The notes beneath the pieces are model-generated. The model had not been told where the DNA came from. It saw only the letters and a program-made list of their open reading frames with translations, and ran no database searches. From assembly GCF_002218025.2 (NCBI RefSeq), contig NZ_AP018680.1, forward strand, positions 1,488,001 through 1,552,000: DNA of 64,000 bases. The letters are read 5' to 3'. This document shows, in pieces, positions 1 to 8,574 of this stretch (positions within the stretch are counted from its first letter, which is position 1; every line of letters begins with the position of its first letter). This stretch comes from Vibrio casei (GTDB lineage Bacteria; Pseudomonadota; Gammaproteobacteria; Enterobacterales; Vibrionaceae). The position numbers and the translations under genes are program-made.

Positions 1-254
1 AATATCGCTATCTTAAATAGCTCAATATCTATAAATAAAAACCAACCATAGGGTTACAGTCGTTTCTTGATGATAAAAAGATTACACTGTTCTTCATCAT
101 TTGTCTCAGTGTGTCCCCTGCTTCAAGTCTCACTTTTAGTGATATAAAAACGATAACTTCAGCGAACAAGATCTCACTGACTCATATTGCCACAATCATA
201 TTGATTTGCAGCAAAAAAGAATGATGAGATAGAGAATATGATTTTCAGGTATAA
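1..254. other. Left-edge intergenic DNA
   Basis: AT-rich sequence with no convincing open frame, tRNA or repeat. It is the downstream side of the rplT operon; whatever gene lies further left is outside the window. Confidence 0.5.
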
Positions 255-281
255 AAAAAGGCAGACTACAGTCTGCCTTTT
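255..281 (-). terminator. rho-independent terminator of the rplT operon
   Basis: A perfect stem (AAAAGGCAGAC / GTCTGCCTTTT) with a 4-nt loop lies just past the rplT stop. On the minus strand it is followed by a run of T, so it ends thrS-infC-rpmI-rplT transcription. Confidence 0.85.
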
Positions 282-304
282 CAATATAGCTTCTACTGTT
301 CTAA

Positions 305-658
305 TTAAAGAGCAGATTTCGCTTTTTCAACGAGTACTGCAAATGCAACTTTGTCGAATACAGCGATATCAGCAAGGATCTTACGATCGATCTCGATAGA
401 TGCTTTCTTAAGACCGTTAATGAAACGGCTGTAAGATAGACCATTTTGACGAGATGCAGCGTTAATACGAGCAATCCACAATTGACGGAACGTACGCTTT
501 TTATTGCGACGGTCACGGTATGCGTATTGACCAGCTTTAGTAACTGCTTGAAAAGCTACGCGGTAAACACGTGAACGTGCTCCGTAGTAACCTTTAGCTT
601 GCTTTAGAACTTTCTTATGACGTGCACGAGCTTGTACACCACGTTTTACGCGAGGCAT
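305..658 (-). CDS. rplT: 50S ribosomal protein L20
   Basis: L20, 117 aa, the family length. It opens with the typical basic N-terminus ([16 protein letters not shown]) and is rich in Arg and Lys throughout. In bacteria it is needed for early 50S assembly and, in E. coli, represses its own operon by binding the infC-rpmI mRNA region. An AGGAG ribosome site sits 7 nt before the ATG. It is the last gene of the minus-strand operon thrS-infC-rpmI-rplT, 36 bp after rpmI and followed by a strong terminator. Confidence 0.97.
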   Translation of the reverse strand: MPRVKRGVQARARHKKVLKQAKGYYGARSRVYRVAFQAVTKAGQYAYRDRRNKKRTFRQLWIARINAASRQNGLSYSRFINGLKKASIEIDRKILADIAVFDKVAFAVLVEKAKSAL

Positions 659-694
659 TATGCTTCTCCTAAACTAATAAATAAACTAAAAAAA

Positions 695-889
695 TTAAGC
701 GTATGGAAGCATACGAACAACACCAGCTACTTCACATTTAGGAAGAAGTGAGTTTGGACGAAGCTGACGCTTGTTTTTAGTAGTACGTTTAGTCAGGATG
801 TGACGTTTTGTAGCGTGCTTGAATTTAAAGCCGCCACCAGTTTTTTTGAAACGCTTCGCAGCGCCTCGGTTTGTTTTCATCTTAGGCAT
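695..889 (-). CDS. rpmI: 50S ribosomal protein L35
   Basis: L35, 64 aa, complete. The N-terminus [18 protein letters not shown] and the C-terminal RMLPYA tail are characteristic. It is a small basic protein of the large subunit. A GGAG site lies about 9 nt upstream. It sits between infC, with a 172-bp gap carrying a strong hairpin, and rplT. In E. coli the L20 repressor acts on rpmI translation, so the gap is a plausible site for the same control here. Confidence 0.96.
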   Translation of the reverse strand: MPKMKTNRGAAKRFKKTGGGFKFKHATKRHILTKRTTKNKRQLRPNSLLPKCEVAGVVRMLPYA

Positions 890-996
890 GATGAATAACT
901 CCGCATTGTTATGTATTAATCGTTCTACGTGCTAAAAATAGCTTCAATAAACGCAGTGTTAATAAACATATCGGTTAATAATATGTAATTAGGGCG

Positions 997-1039
997 AATA
1001 AAACCTCTCTACCTAACCTATTACAGTAGGCAGTGAGGT
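997..1039 (-). promoter_or_regulatory. Attenuator-like hairpin between infC and rpmI
   Basis: On the minus strand, arms at 1027-1039 and 1003-1015 form a 13-bp stem with one mismatch and one G-T wobble, followed by TTTTATT. It lies 23 nt after the infC stop and about 110 nt before rpmI. The shape fits a partial terminator or an L20-responsive structure separating infC from rpmI-rplT. Function is inferred. Confidence 0.55.
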
Positions 1040-1061
1040 CTCATTACTTGTAGGCCTTTAA

Positions 1062-1613
1062 TTACTTCTTCTTCGGCGCCAATACCATGATCATTTGACG
1101 ACCTTCTATACGCGTTGGGAAAGACTCAACCACTGCTAACTCATCAGTGTCCGCTTTCAAACGGTTTAGAACGTCCACGCCAATGTCAGGGTGGGCCATT
1201 TCACGGCCACGGAAGCGAATAGTTACTTTCACTTTGTTGCCGTCTTCAAGGAAACCTGTCAGGTTGCGTAGTTTTACCTGATAGTCTCCGATATCAGTCC
1301 CAGGACGGAATTTTATTTCCTTAATCTGGACCTGTTTTTGCTTCTTCTTCTGCTCTTTAGCAGCTTTGCTCTTTTCAAAGAGGAATTTACCATAGTCCAT
1401 CACACGACAGACTGGTGGTTCAGCGTTTGGACTGATTTCTACCAAGTCCATACCAGCTTCAACAGCTGCTTCTAGGGCGTCTTCAACAGATACTACACCA
1501 ACGGGTTCACCGTCTGCACCTGTTAAACGTACTTCTTTAACGCCGCGAATTTCATCGTTTAAACGATGCTGGTTTTGCTTGGCCGGTTGTTGGCCTTTTC
1601 TTCCGCCTTTAAT
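1062..1613 (-). CDS. infC: Translation initiation factor IF-3 (AUU start)
   Basis: IF-3, 183 aa, which binds 30S subunits and polices start-codon choice. The longest ATG-led frame starts only at 1451 and would lose the N-terminal domain. The true start is an ATT codon at 1611-1613, giving I(M)[17 protein letters not shown], which matches known IF-3 N-termini. A strong GGAGGA site sits 7 nt upstream, inside the end of thrS. The AUU start is the classic feature by which IF-3 represses its own synthesis. Downstream are the linker ([19 protein letters not shown]) and the C-terminal domain. Only 3 nt separate it from the thrS stop. Confidence 0.96.
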   Translation of the reverse strand: MKGGRKGQQPAKQNQHRLNDEIRGVKEVRLTGADGEPVGVVSVEDALEAAVEAGMDLVEISPNAEPPVCRVMDYGKFLFEKSKAAKEQKKKQKQVQIKEIKFRPGTDIGDYQVKLRNLTGFLEDGNKVKVTIRFRGREMAHPDIGVDVLNRLKADTDELAVVESFPTRIEGRQMIMVLAPKKK

Positions 1614-1616
1614 AGG

Positions 1617-3542
1617 TTATTCCTCCAGATTGAGCTTACGGCTTGAAACATCGGCGTGAAGATAAGAAATGAAATCTTCAACTTTGAATTTACCGAGATC
1701 CTTGCCTTTTCGTGTACGTACTGCAATTTCGCCAGCTTCCATTTCTTGGTCACCACAAACAAGCATATAAGGCACACGCTTTAAAGTATGTTCGCGGATT
1801 TTAAAGCCAATCTTCTCATTTCTCAAGTCCGCTTTTACTTTAAAGCCAGATTTTTGCAATTTTTGTGCAACTTGTTGCACATAATCAGCCTGTTTATCGG
1901 TAATTCCCGTGATGACAGCCTGTTCCGGTGCCAACCAAGTTGGGAAAAAACCAGCATATTCTTCGATCAAGATACCGATGAAACGCTCTAGTGAACCTAA
2001 AATTGCACGGTGAATCATAACAGGAACTAAACGCTCGTTACTTTCACCGACATAAGTTGCCCCTAGACGATTTGGTAAGTTGAAATCTAGCTGAACTGTA
2101 CCACATTGCCATGCACGATCTAAACAGTCATGGAGTGTGAATTCGATTTTGGGGCCATAAAATGCCCCTTCACCTTCTTGAATTTCATATGGAATATCCA
2201 TAGATTCTAAAGCCAGTTTTAGATCGCTTTCTGATTTATCCCAAATTTCATCGCTACCGACGCGTTGTTCTGGACGTGTTGAAAGTTTTACAACAATATT
2301 TTCAAAACCAAAAGTATTGTATACGTCATAAACCATCTTGATGCATTGCTTCACTTCATCTTGAATTTGCTCTTCTGTACAGAAAATATGAGCATCATCT
2401 TGAGTAAAGCCACGTACACGCATGATCCCGTGTAAGGCGCCAGATGGTTCATTACGATGGCACGAACCGAATTCCGCCATACGAAGTGGAAGATCACGGT
2501 AAGATTTCAAACCTTGGTTGAAGATTTGTACGTGCCCTGGGCAGTTCATTGGTTTAATTGCATACTCACGATTTTCTGAAGACGTAGTGAACATTGCATC
2601 TGCGTATTTATCCCAGTGCCCAGAACGTTCCCAAAGAACACGGTCCATCATTAATGGCCCTTTTACTTCTTGGTAATCGTATTCAGTCAGTTTCTCACGA
2701 ACGAACACTTCTAGCTCACGGAAAATAGACCAACCATTATGATGCCAGAACACCATACCTGGCGCTTCTTGCTGCATGTGGAACAAGTCTAAATGCTTAC
2801 CAATTTTACGGTGGTCACGCTTCGCCGCTTCTTCTAAACGAACAAGATGCTCTTTAAGCTGCTTTTTATCCGAAAATGCGGTGCCGTAGATACGTTGCAA
2901 CATTTTATTATCGCTATTACCACGCCAATATGCACCAGCAACATTTAATAATGTGAAATGTTGGCAGAAGCTCATATTTGGAACATGGGGGCCACGACAC
3001 ATATCAATGTATTCTTCATGATGATATAGGCCAGGACGATCGTCACGCGCAACATTTTCATCTAAAATTTCAATTTTGTAACTTTCACCACGTGCTTCAA
3101 AAGCGTCACGAGCCTCTTGCCAACTCACTTTCTTCTTGACGACTTGATATTTAGTTTTCGCAAGCTCTTTCATACGCTTTTCAATCGCGTCTAAATCTTC
3201 TTGAGTTAAAGAGTGCTCAAGATCAATATCGTAATAAAAACCACGGTCGATGGTCGGACCTATCGCCATTTTTGCTTCTGGAAAAAGTTGCTTAATCGCA
3301 TGACCAAGCAAGTGAGCACAGGAGTGACGAATGATCTCTAAACCATCTTCATCTTTAGCAGTGATGATTTCTAAGCTCGCATCATTTTCAATCAGATCAC
3401 ACGCATCAACACGGTTACCATCTACACGACCCGCGATGGTTGCTTTTGCAAGACCAGGACCGATAGATAGAGCAACATCCATTGTTGAAACAGCGTTGTC
3501 GAATTGGCGAGTACTGCCATCAGGAAGAGTAATTACAGGCAT
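1617..3542 (-). CDS. thrS: Threonyl-tRNA synthetase
   Basis: Class II synthetase charging tRNA-Thr, 641 aa (E. coli 642). In order: TGS domain (residues 1-60, starting [14 protein letters not shown]), editing/SAD domain with [10 protein letters not shown] near residue 73, class II catalytic core (motif 2 region [14 protein letters not shown] zinc site) and a C-terminal anticodon-binding domain. A frame 9 codons longer exists, but it would start inside the operator hairpin. The ATG at 3542 has an AGGA site 6 nt away and matches family N-termini. It is first in the operon and its 3' end carries the infC ribosome site. Confidence 0.97.
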   Translation of the reverse strand: MPVITLPDGSTRQFDNAVSTMDVALSIGPGLAKATIAGRVDGNRVDACDLIENDASLEIITAKDEDGLEIIRHSCAHLLGHAIKQLFPEAKMAIGPTIDRGFYYDIDLEHSLTQEDLDAIEKRMKELAKTKYQVVKKKVSWQEARDAFEARGESYKIEILDENVARDDRPGLYHHEEYIDMCRGPHVPNMSFCQHFTLLNVAGAYWRGNSDNKMLQRIYGTAFSDKKQLKEHLVRLEEAAKRDHRKIGKHLDLFHMQQEAPGMVFWHHNGWSIFRELEVFVREKLTEYDYQEVKGPLMMDRVLWERSGHWDKYADAMFTTSSENREYAIKPMNCPGHVQIFNQGLKSYRDLPLRMAEFGSCHRNEPSGALHGIMRVRGFTQDDAHIFCTEEQIQDEVKQCIKMVYDVYNTFGFENIVVKLSTRPEQRVGSDEIWDKSESDLKLALESMDIPYEIQEGEGAFYGPKIEFTLHDCLDRAWQCGTVQLDFNLPNRLGATYVGESNERLVPVMIHRAILGSLERFIGILIEEYAGFFPTWLAPEQAVITGITDKQADYVQQVAQKLQKSGFKVKADLRNEKIGFKIREHTLKRVPYMLVCGDQEMEAGEIAVRTRKGKDLGKFKVEDFISYLHADVSSRKLNLEE

Positions 3543-3562
3543 GATATATCCTATTTTCAGTG

Positions 3563-3583
3563 GTGCCACATACCAAGTAGCAC
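3563..3583 (-). promoter_or_regulatory. thrS translational operator: tRNA-Thr anticodon-arm mimic
   Basis: In the minus-strand mRNA a 7-bp stem (GTGCTAC / GTGGCAC, one G-T wobble) closes a 7-nt loop TTGGTAT. Read as an anticodon loop this gives U33, anticodon GGU (a tRNA-Thr anticodon) and A37. It ends 10 nt before the AGGA ribosome site of thrS, the position of operator domain 2 in E. coli, where ThrRS binds its own mRNA. A weaker hairpin at 3668-3687 could be the second arm. Confidence 0.7.
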
Positions 3584-3989
3584 ATGATGAGTTTATTATT
3601 ACTTTAAAAACAATCAGTTAATAAAATAAACATTTATGAATTCATTAATTTGGTACAAATCAAAATTGCAATCCAAATTAGAGTTGCTCATTTTAAAGAA
3701 ACTGAATGAAATTGAAAGAACAAACGACAATACAAAGATAATTATTCAAGATTAAATCCATACATAATGTAGATGTGTTGCCTCTTCTTTGGAGTCTTAT
3801 AATGAGTATAAATAATAAAACTAAACGATCAGTCTACCTATGTAATGCTACAGGTAGTTCTTGTTTATTATTTCAATAACTTTCAGCATTCAACCGCAAT
3901 TGAAAAGTACCATAAACTGGTGAACTCAGAATTCATTGTCTAGAATATTTATTAGCTTGCGTTAAGTCTTACGACGAGGAAGAATCGCC
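3584..3989. other. Divergent intergenic region thrS / hypothetical gene
   Basis: About 400 bp of AT-rich leader and promoter DNA shared by thrS (minus) and the gene at 3990 (plus). Apart from the possible hairpin at 3668-3687 I see no open frame, repeat or convincing consensus promoter. Confidence 0.4.
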
Positions 3990-4292
3990 ATGGTAAGTGC
4001 CAAAGAATTTGCGGGGTGGTTAAAAGATAAATTCCTTAATGAGAAACAAGGAGTAAGCTTAACTCGTCGGGATATTAATCGCTTAACCGGCCGACATGGG
4101 TTTAACCTAGATTTTGTGCATGATACGCATTATGAACTCATGCAGTTTGGTATTGCTTTTGTCACAGATACCGCAAGAGAAAATTTTTACCTTATCTCAA
4201 TCAATGACTCTAAAAACTGGCGAGAAACACTCGAACGTCAATTTGAAAAAGAATTATATTGCAATATTTACCCTATTGAACGTTCTGGCTAA
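3990..4292 (+). CDS. Hypothetical protein, 100 aa
   Basis: I do not recognise this protein. It is soluble, of mixed charge, with no signal peptide or membrane segment. A GAGGAAG ribosome site lies upstream of the ATG. The N-terminal half (KEFAGWLKDKFLNEK, SLTRRDINRLTGRHG) looks helical and the C-terminal half alternates like a small alpha/beta fold. It stands alone between the thrS promoter region and the DUF3581 gene, probably as a monocistronic unit. Confidence 0.75.
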   Translation: MVSAKEFAGWLKDKFLNEKQGVSLTRRDINRLTGRHGFNLDFVHDTHYELMQFGIAFVTDTARENFYLISINDSKNWRETLERQFEKELYCNIYPIERSG

Positions 4293-4360
4293 AAAGGATA
4301 AAAATCGCCCCCCAGATAACGGTTTATTTGCACACAAATCAATTTTATTACATTTTTTTT

Positions 4361-4377
4361 GACAGGACCGACCAATT
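4361..4377 (+). promoter_or_regulatory. FadR-like operator candidate
   Basis: Read on the minus strand the 17-mer is AATTGGTCGGTCCTGTC, close to the FadR consensus AACTGGTCNGACCAGTT, with a T in place of A in the right half. It lies just upstream of a TATAAT hexamer (4394-4399) in front of the DUF3581 gene. Binding is inference. Confidence 0.35.
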
Positions 4378-4429
4378 GTAAGCAATTGTCATATATAATC
4401 GCAGCTGTTTTTTCTACTAGTAGTGAATT

Positions 4430-5146
4430 ATGTTTCTAACACCTTATTTTTCAACTCAAGACAATGCTTTCTCATTTACTCGCCAACAAGCAAGCCATTT
4501 TGCAAAAAAGATAGCAGGCGATTTCAACCCTATACACGATGAAGACAATAAACGCTTCTGTGTTCCTGGCGATCTTCTTTTTGCTGTTTTATTACAAAAA
4601 GAAGGCATTAGCCAAAAAATGAGCTTTCGTTTTTCAGGTATGGTAAGCGAAGGGATTGATCTTAAAGTCGAAGAAAAAGGCGAGCATAACAGCGCTGTCA
4701 TTGATGCAAATGGCAAAGAATACTTACTGATGCACCACGAAGGTGAAGTCAGCAAAAACCAAGACTTTATCGCTCATGTTGTCACAAATTATGTTCAATT
4801 CTCTGGTATGAATTTCCCTCACATCATGGTTCCTCTTATGGAAGAGAAACAAATGATGATTAATGCCCAGCGTCCATTAGTTATTTATGAAAGCATGGAC
4901 ATCGAATTCTGCCGTTTAGATCTTTCTCATCCAGAGGTAGTTTACACAGGTGCAACTTTCGATATTACCGACAAACGTGGTGTTGTGACATTAAACTTCG
5001 ATTTTAAAGAAGATGGAATGGTGGTTGGAACTGGCGTAAAAAAAATGGTCGCAAGCGGCTTAAAGCCTTATGAACAAACGGATATTGATGACTTAGTAAC
5101 ACGCTTCAATCAAAGAAAAGATAAATTTTTATCTGAAAATCAATAA
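4430..5146 (+). CDS. DUF3581 family protein, hotdog-like
   Basis: 238-aa soluble protein that I assign to DUF3581, a family of marine gammaproteobacteria. The N-terminal segment has the pattern ASHFAKKIAGDFNPIHD, resembling the hydratase/dehydratase signature of MaoC-type hotdog proteins (DxNPxH). This suggests, but does not prove, binding of an acyl thioester. No signal peptide or membrane helix. It is flanked by its own TATAAT-type promoter with a possible FadR site and a terminator, so it is likely monocistronic. Confidence 0.8.
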   Translation: MFLTPYFSTQDNAFSFTRQQASHFAKKIAGDFNPIHDEDNKRFCVPGDLLFAVLLQKEGISQKMSFRFSGMVSEGIDLKVEEKGEHNSAVIDANGKEYLLMHHEGEVSKNQDFIAHVVTNYVQFSGMNFPHIMVPLMEEKQMMINAQRPLVIYESMDIEFCRLDLSHPEVVYTGATFDITDKRGVVTLNFDFKEDGMVVGTGVKKMVASGLKPYEQTDIDDLVTRFNQRKDKFLSENQ

Positions 5147-5170
5147 CTAACCTTCTAGAAATCATTATCT

Positions 5171-5206
5171 AAGCCGAAGTATTTAATTTATCCTTCGGCT
5201 TTTTTA
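5171..5206 (+). terminator. Terminator after the DUF3581 gene
   Basis: A 9-bp perfect stem (AAGCCGAAG / CTTCGGCTT) with a 13-nt loop is followed by a T-run. Confidence 0.85.
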
Positions 5207-5459
5207 TCGCCAGCATTTTCAATCAACCTCACCCAATAAATTGAAATTCACAACACAAATGGTTCATCGATTGAATCGGCGCATAATAACAGGTTAATGA
5301 GCGCTGTATAATCATTGATGCCGCCAATACTTCAGAGCTAAATTAAAGGCTAGATTTAGATATATCTACTCAGTTATCGTTTTTAATTACATTTTTCTTG
5401 CATAATATACCCCGCTGTTTAGTATATCCACCTAGTGACAATTAATGCAGAATGGAAGC
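5207..5459 (+). other. artP upstream region
   Basis: Leader and promoter DNA of the art operon, AT-rich, with a TTGCATAATAT element near 5398-5408 that could hold a -10 box. I looked for ArgR boxes and found only poor half-matches. Confidence 0.35.
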
Positions 5460-6188
5460 ATGACTATTCAAATAAATGCAATCAATAAATTCTATGGTAC
5501 CAACCAGGTTCTTCATGATGTGAGTTTTACCTGTGAGACTGGTGATACCTTGGTATTACTTGGCCCAAGTGGTGCTGGAAAAAGCTCATTACTTCGAGTT
5601 TTAAACTTATTAGAAGTACCTGATAGCGGTCGGCTCACCATTTCAAACGAATCTTTTGATTTTAGCAATTCAATTTCTGAAAAAGATGGCCTAGTACTAC
5701 GAAAAAAAGTCGGAATGGTTTTCCAACAATATAATCTATGGCCTCATATGAGTGTAATGGATAATTTAATTGAAGCCCCCGTAAAAGTTTTAGGTATGTC
5801 AAAAACACAAGCAAAAAAAGAAGCATTAAAAATTCTTACCACTTTGCAGCTTTCAGATAAAGTTGATGCTTGGCCTTTAAAATTATCTGGAGGCCAACAA
5901 CAACGTGTTGCCATAGCTCGAGCTTTAATGATGAAACCGGATGTTTTGCTCTTTGATGAGCCAACAGCAGCGCTTGATCCTGAAATCACCTCACAGATAG
6001 TAACCATTATTAAAGAACTCAGTAAAACCGGCATTACCCAAATCATCGTAACGCATGAGGTCGATTTTGCGAAAAAAATCGCCAGTCATCTGCTCTATTT
6101 GGAAAAAGGTCATGTTGTTGAATATGGCGACAATTCCAGCTTTATTCACCCAAAATCAAAAGCTTTTGCAGATTATTTAAAACACTGA
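5460..6188 (+). CDS. artP: Arginine ABC transporter ATP-binding protein ArtP
   Basis: ATPase of the arginine importer, 242 aa, the same length as E. coli ArtP. Walker A GPSGAGKS at residues 35-42, Q-loop region [10 protein letters not shown], signature LSGGQQQR, Walker B LLFDEP, switch histidine in VTHEV. The second ATG (5460) is chosen because MTIQINAIN aligns with the family N-terminus; an ATG at 5445 would add five residues. It is first of four tightly spaced genes artP-artI-artQ-artM. Confidence 0.95.
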   Translation: MTIQINAINKFYGTNQVLHDVSFTCETGDTLVLLGPSGAGKSSLLRVLNLLEVPDSGRLTISNESFDFSNSISEKDGLVLRKKVGMVFQQYNLWPHMSVMDNLIEAPVKVLGMSKTQAKKEALKILTTLQLSDKVDAWPLKLSGGQQQRVAIARALMMKPDVLLFDEPTAALDPEITSQIVTIIKELSKTGITQIIVTHEVDFAKKIASHLLYLEKGHVVEYGDNSSFIHPKSKAFADYLKH

Positions 6189-6242
6189 TAATACACAATT
6201 TAATGAATAGTGAAATTTCACCAATATAAATGGAGTTATACA

Positions 6243-6980
6243 ATGAAAAAAATTCTACTTGCTAGTTTAATTGGCCTTGCTTCTACTCACGCCTTTGCAC
6301 AAGAAGAAATTAAGTTTGCCACTGAAGCAACCTATGCCCCATTTGAATACATGGATGACAACAACCAAATCAAAGGCTTTGATATCGATCTTGCTAACGC
6401 ACTTTGCCAAGAAATCAAAGCAAAATGTACATTCCAGAATCAAGCATTTGATAGTCTAATTCCAGCCCTAAAATTCAAACGTTACGATGCTGCAATCTCA
6501 GCGATGGATATCACTGATGCTCGTTTGAAACAAGTAAGCTTCACTAACGCTTATTATGATAATGCTGCTGCATTTGTTTCTGTAAAAGGTAAAGTTTCCG
6601 ATCAAGCCGATTTAAAAGGCAAGCGTGTTGGAGTTCAAAACGGCTCAACCCATCAAAGCTTTCTTGTTGATCAAATGACTGGTGTCACCTCTGTCCCTTA
6701 CGCAAGCTACCAAGATGCTTTCATTGATATGCAAAATGGACGTATTGATAGTGTCTTTGGTGATACTGCCGTTGTGGCAGAATGGTTCAAGAAAGATGAC
6801 ACATTAGCTTACGTAGGTGAACCGGTAACTAATAAGCAATATTTTGGTAATGGTTTTGGTATCGCCGTCAATAAAGACAACCAAGCACTTGTTGACCAAC
6901 TTAATAAAGCACTAGAAACCGTTAAAGAAAATGGCCAATATCAAGCTATTTTTGATAAGTACTTCGGCACGAATAAGTAG
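6243..6980 (+). CDS. artI: Periplasmic arginine-binding protein
   Basis: Type-3 solute-binding protein, 245 aa, that delivers arginine to ArtQM. Signal peptide residues 1-19, with likely cleavage AFA|QE. The mature protein starts EIKFATEATYAPFE and has the family motif GFDIDLANALC; close to E. coli ArtJ/ArtI throughout (FDSLIPALKF, DAAISAMDIT, FGDTAVV). An upstream in-frame ATG at 6210 is rejected because 6243 has GGAG 8 nt away and begins the signal peptide. The choice between names artI and artJ is arbitrary. Confidence 0.93.
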   Translation: MKKILLASLIGLASTHAFAQEEIKFATEATYAPFEYMDDNNQIKGFDIDLANALCQEIKAKCTFQNQAFDSLIPALKFKRYDAAISAMDITDARLKQVSFTNAYYDNAAAFVSVKGKVSDQADLKGKRVGVQNGSTHQSFLVDQMTGVTSVPYASYQDAFIDMQNGRIDSVFGDTAVVAEWFKKDDTLAYVGEPVTNKQYFGNGFGIAVNKDNQALVDQLNKALETVKENGQYQAIFDKYFGTNK

Positions 6981-6998
6981 TTAAGTGAAAAAGATTCA

Positions 6999-7718
6999 GT
7001 GATATTTTCAGGTTACTCTCTAGCATTAATACAAGCAAGTTGGCTTACTATTGAGCTCGCTTTCAGCAGCCTTGTAGTGGGTTTAGTGTTATCCATTCTT
7101 TTCGCGAGCGGTGAAATGTCTCGCTTTAAAGTCATTGCATGGCCTACGACCACTTTAGTCACTATCATTAGAGGGTTACCTGAACTTCTCGTTGTATTAT
7201 TTATTTTCTTTGGTTCTGGCCAAGTATTGTTTTATATCACGGGCGAATATATCGAAATAAGCCCGTTCCTTTCTGGTGTCATTGCCCTCTCGCTAATCTT
7301 TGCTTCGTATGCTGCACAGACATTACGTGGGGCATTAAAAGCCGTTCCAAAAGGGCAAAGTGAAGCCGCAAGTGCTTTAGGCTTAAGTAAGAGCCGATCT
7401 TTTGTAAGAATTGTGTTACCACAAGCTATTCGCCATGCTCTTCCGGGTTTAACTAACCAATGGTTGGTGCTACTTAAGGATACTGCATTAGTTTCTTTAA
7501 TTGGCGTGACAGATCTATTAAAGCAAGCCCAATTAACATCTGCTGCAACGCATCAAAGTTTTACTTGGTATGCGACCGCAGCGGCGGTTTATTTAATCAT
7601 AACGTTAATTACCCAACGCATAATTGCCAAAATAAATAAAAAATACCAACTGCAAGAAACCACCATGACACAAAAAAAGAAGCCTCGTAAAAAAGCTGCC
7701 ATTGGAGCCAAACTATGA
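6999..7718 (+). CDS. artQ: Arginine ABC transporter permease ArtQ (GTG start)
   Basis: Inner-membrane permease, 239 aa, about five membrane helices. The permease EAA loop is SEAASALGLSKSRSF, and NQWLVLLKDTALVSLIGVTDL is nearly identical to E. coli ArtQ over shorter blocks. It starts with GTG 18 bp after artI and has only a weak ribosome site, so coupling to artI translation is likely. The C-terminus has an unusual basic tail (TQKKKPRKKAAIGAKL) not seen in E. coli ArtQ. The last 4 bp overlap artM. Confidence 0.93.
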   Translation: MIFSGYSLALIQASWLTIELAFSSLVVGLVLSILFASGEMSRFKVIAWPTTTLVTIIRGLPELLVVLFIFFGSGQVLFYITGEYIEISPFLSGVIALSLIFASYAAQTLRGALKAVPKGQSEAASALGLSKSRSFVRIVLPQAIRHALPGLTNQWLVLLKDTALVSLIGVTDLLKQAQLTSAATHQSFTWYATAAAVYLIITLITQRIIAKINKKYQLQETTMTQKKKPRKKAAIGAKL

Positions 7719-8389
7719 ATGAACAACATATTTGGCAACTTTTAGATGGATTACAAATCAGTCTTGAGTTAACCATTGCGGCCTTACTAGTAGGCTGTTC
7801 CTTATCATTATTAATGACGACAACCCTAATTATCCGTATCCCTGTTATTCATTGGCTTAGTCGAATAATCATTACCCTATTCACAGGCACCCCTTTACTT
7901 GTTCAGATTTTTTTAATTTATTATGGCCCTGGACAATTTGAATGGCTTCGCAACAGTCTGGCTTGGAACTGGCTAAGCCAACCTTGGTTTTGCGCCATGT
8001 TAGCCTTAGCACTCAATACAGCAGCTTACAGTACCCAATTATTCAAAGGAGCATTTGATGCCATTCCATCCGGTCAATGGCAAGCTTGTAGAGCATTAGG
8101 TATGAATACCAAAACCACACTGGGTGTACTTCTTCCTTACGCTATTCGTAGAGCGATTCCAGCTTATTCCAATGAAGTCATTCTGGTTTTCAAAGGGACA
8201 TCACTCGCCAGCACCATAACGATAATGGACCTAATGGGCTATGCTCAACGTATTAACGCGCAAACTTATGATACCTTGACGGTGTTTGGTATTGCTGGAG
8301 CGTTTTACTTACTAGTAAACGGCACCCTGACTCTTATATTTAGACAGATAGAGAAAAAAGTTTTATCTTTTGAGTCAAGCAGCCATTAA
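7715..8389 (+). CDS. artM: Arginine ABC transporter permease ArtM
   Basis: Second permease subunit, 224 aa. It shares the ArtM block FTGTPLLVQIFLIYYGPGQF and the EAA loop GQWQACRALGMNTKT. It pairs with ArtQ to form the channel powered by ArtP. The start overlaps the artQ stop as ATGA. A strong terminator follows, ending the operon. Confidence 0.95.
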   Translation: MNEQHIWQLLDGLQISLELTIAALLVGCSLSLLMTTTLIIRIPVIHWLSRIIITLFTGTPLLVQIFLIYYGPGQFEWLRNSLAWNWLSQPWFCAMLALALNTAAYSTQLFKGAFDAIPSGQWQACRALGMNTKTTLGVLLPYAIRRAIPAYSNEVILVFKGTSLASTITIMDLMGYAQRINAQTYDTLTVFGIAGAFYLLVNGTLTLIFRQIEKKVLSFESSSH

Positions 8390-8453
8390 GTGAATATAAT
8401 CTCGTGCTTAATATGAGAAAACGGTTACTTTAAAATAACAAGACTTTTATGTA

Positions 8454-8486
8454 AAAAGCCCAATTCAATACAAATTGGGCTTTTCT
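8454..8486 (+). terminator. Bidirectional terminator artM / ydiJ
   Basis: A 12-bp perfect stem (AAAAGCCCAATT / AATTGGGCTTTT) with a 7-nt loop, A-rich on one side and T-rich on the other. It can serve artM on plus and ydiJ on minus. Confidence 0.85.
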
Positions 8487-8574
8487 CTTTCAGCTGTATT
8501 TAGCTTTGATTTGAAACCATTACTTTAAATGGTTTCAAATATTGCACCACAGTTAATTCTTGCATCATAGCTAG

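Noticed and set aside
5240..5410. Possible ArgR boxes before artP (TTGAAATTCA, TTGCATAATAT).
   Set aside because: Neither matches the 18-bp ARG box well and they are not paired at the usual spacing.
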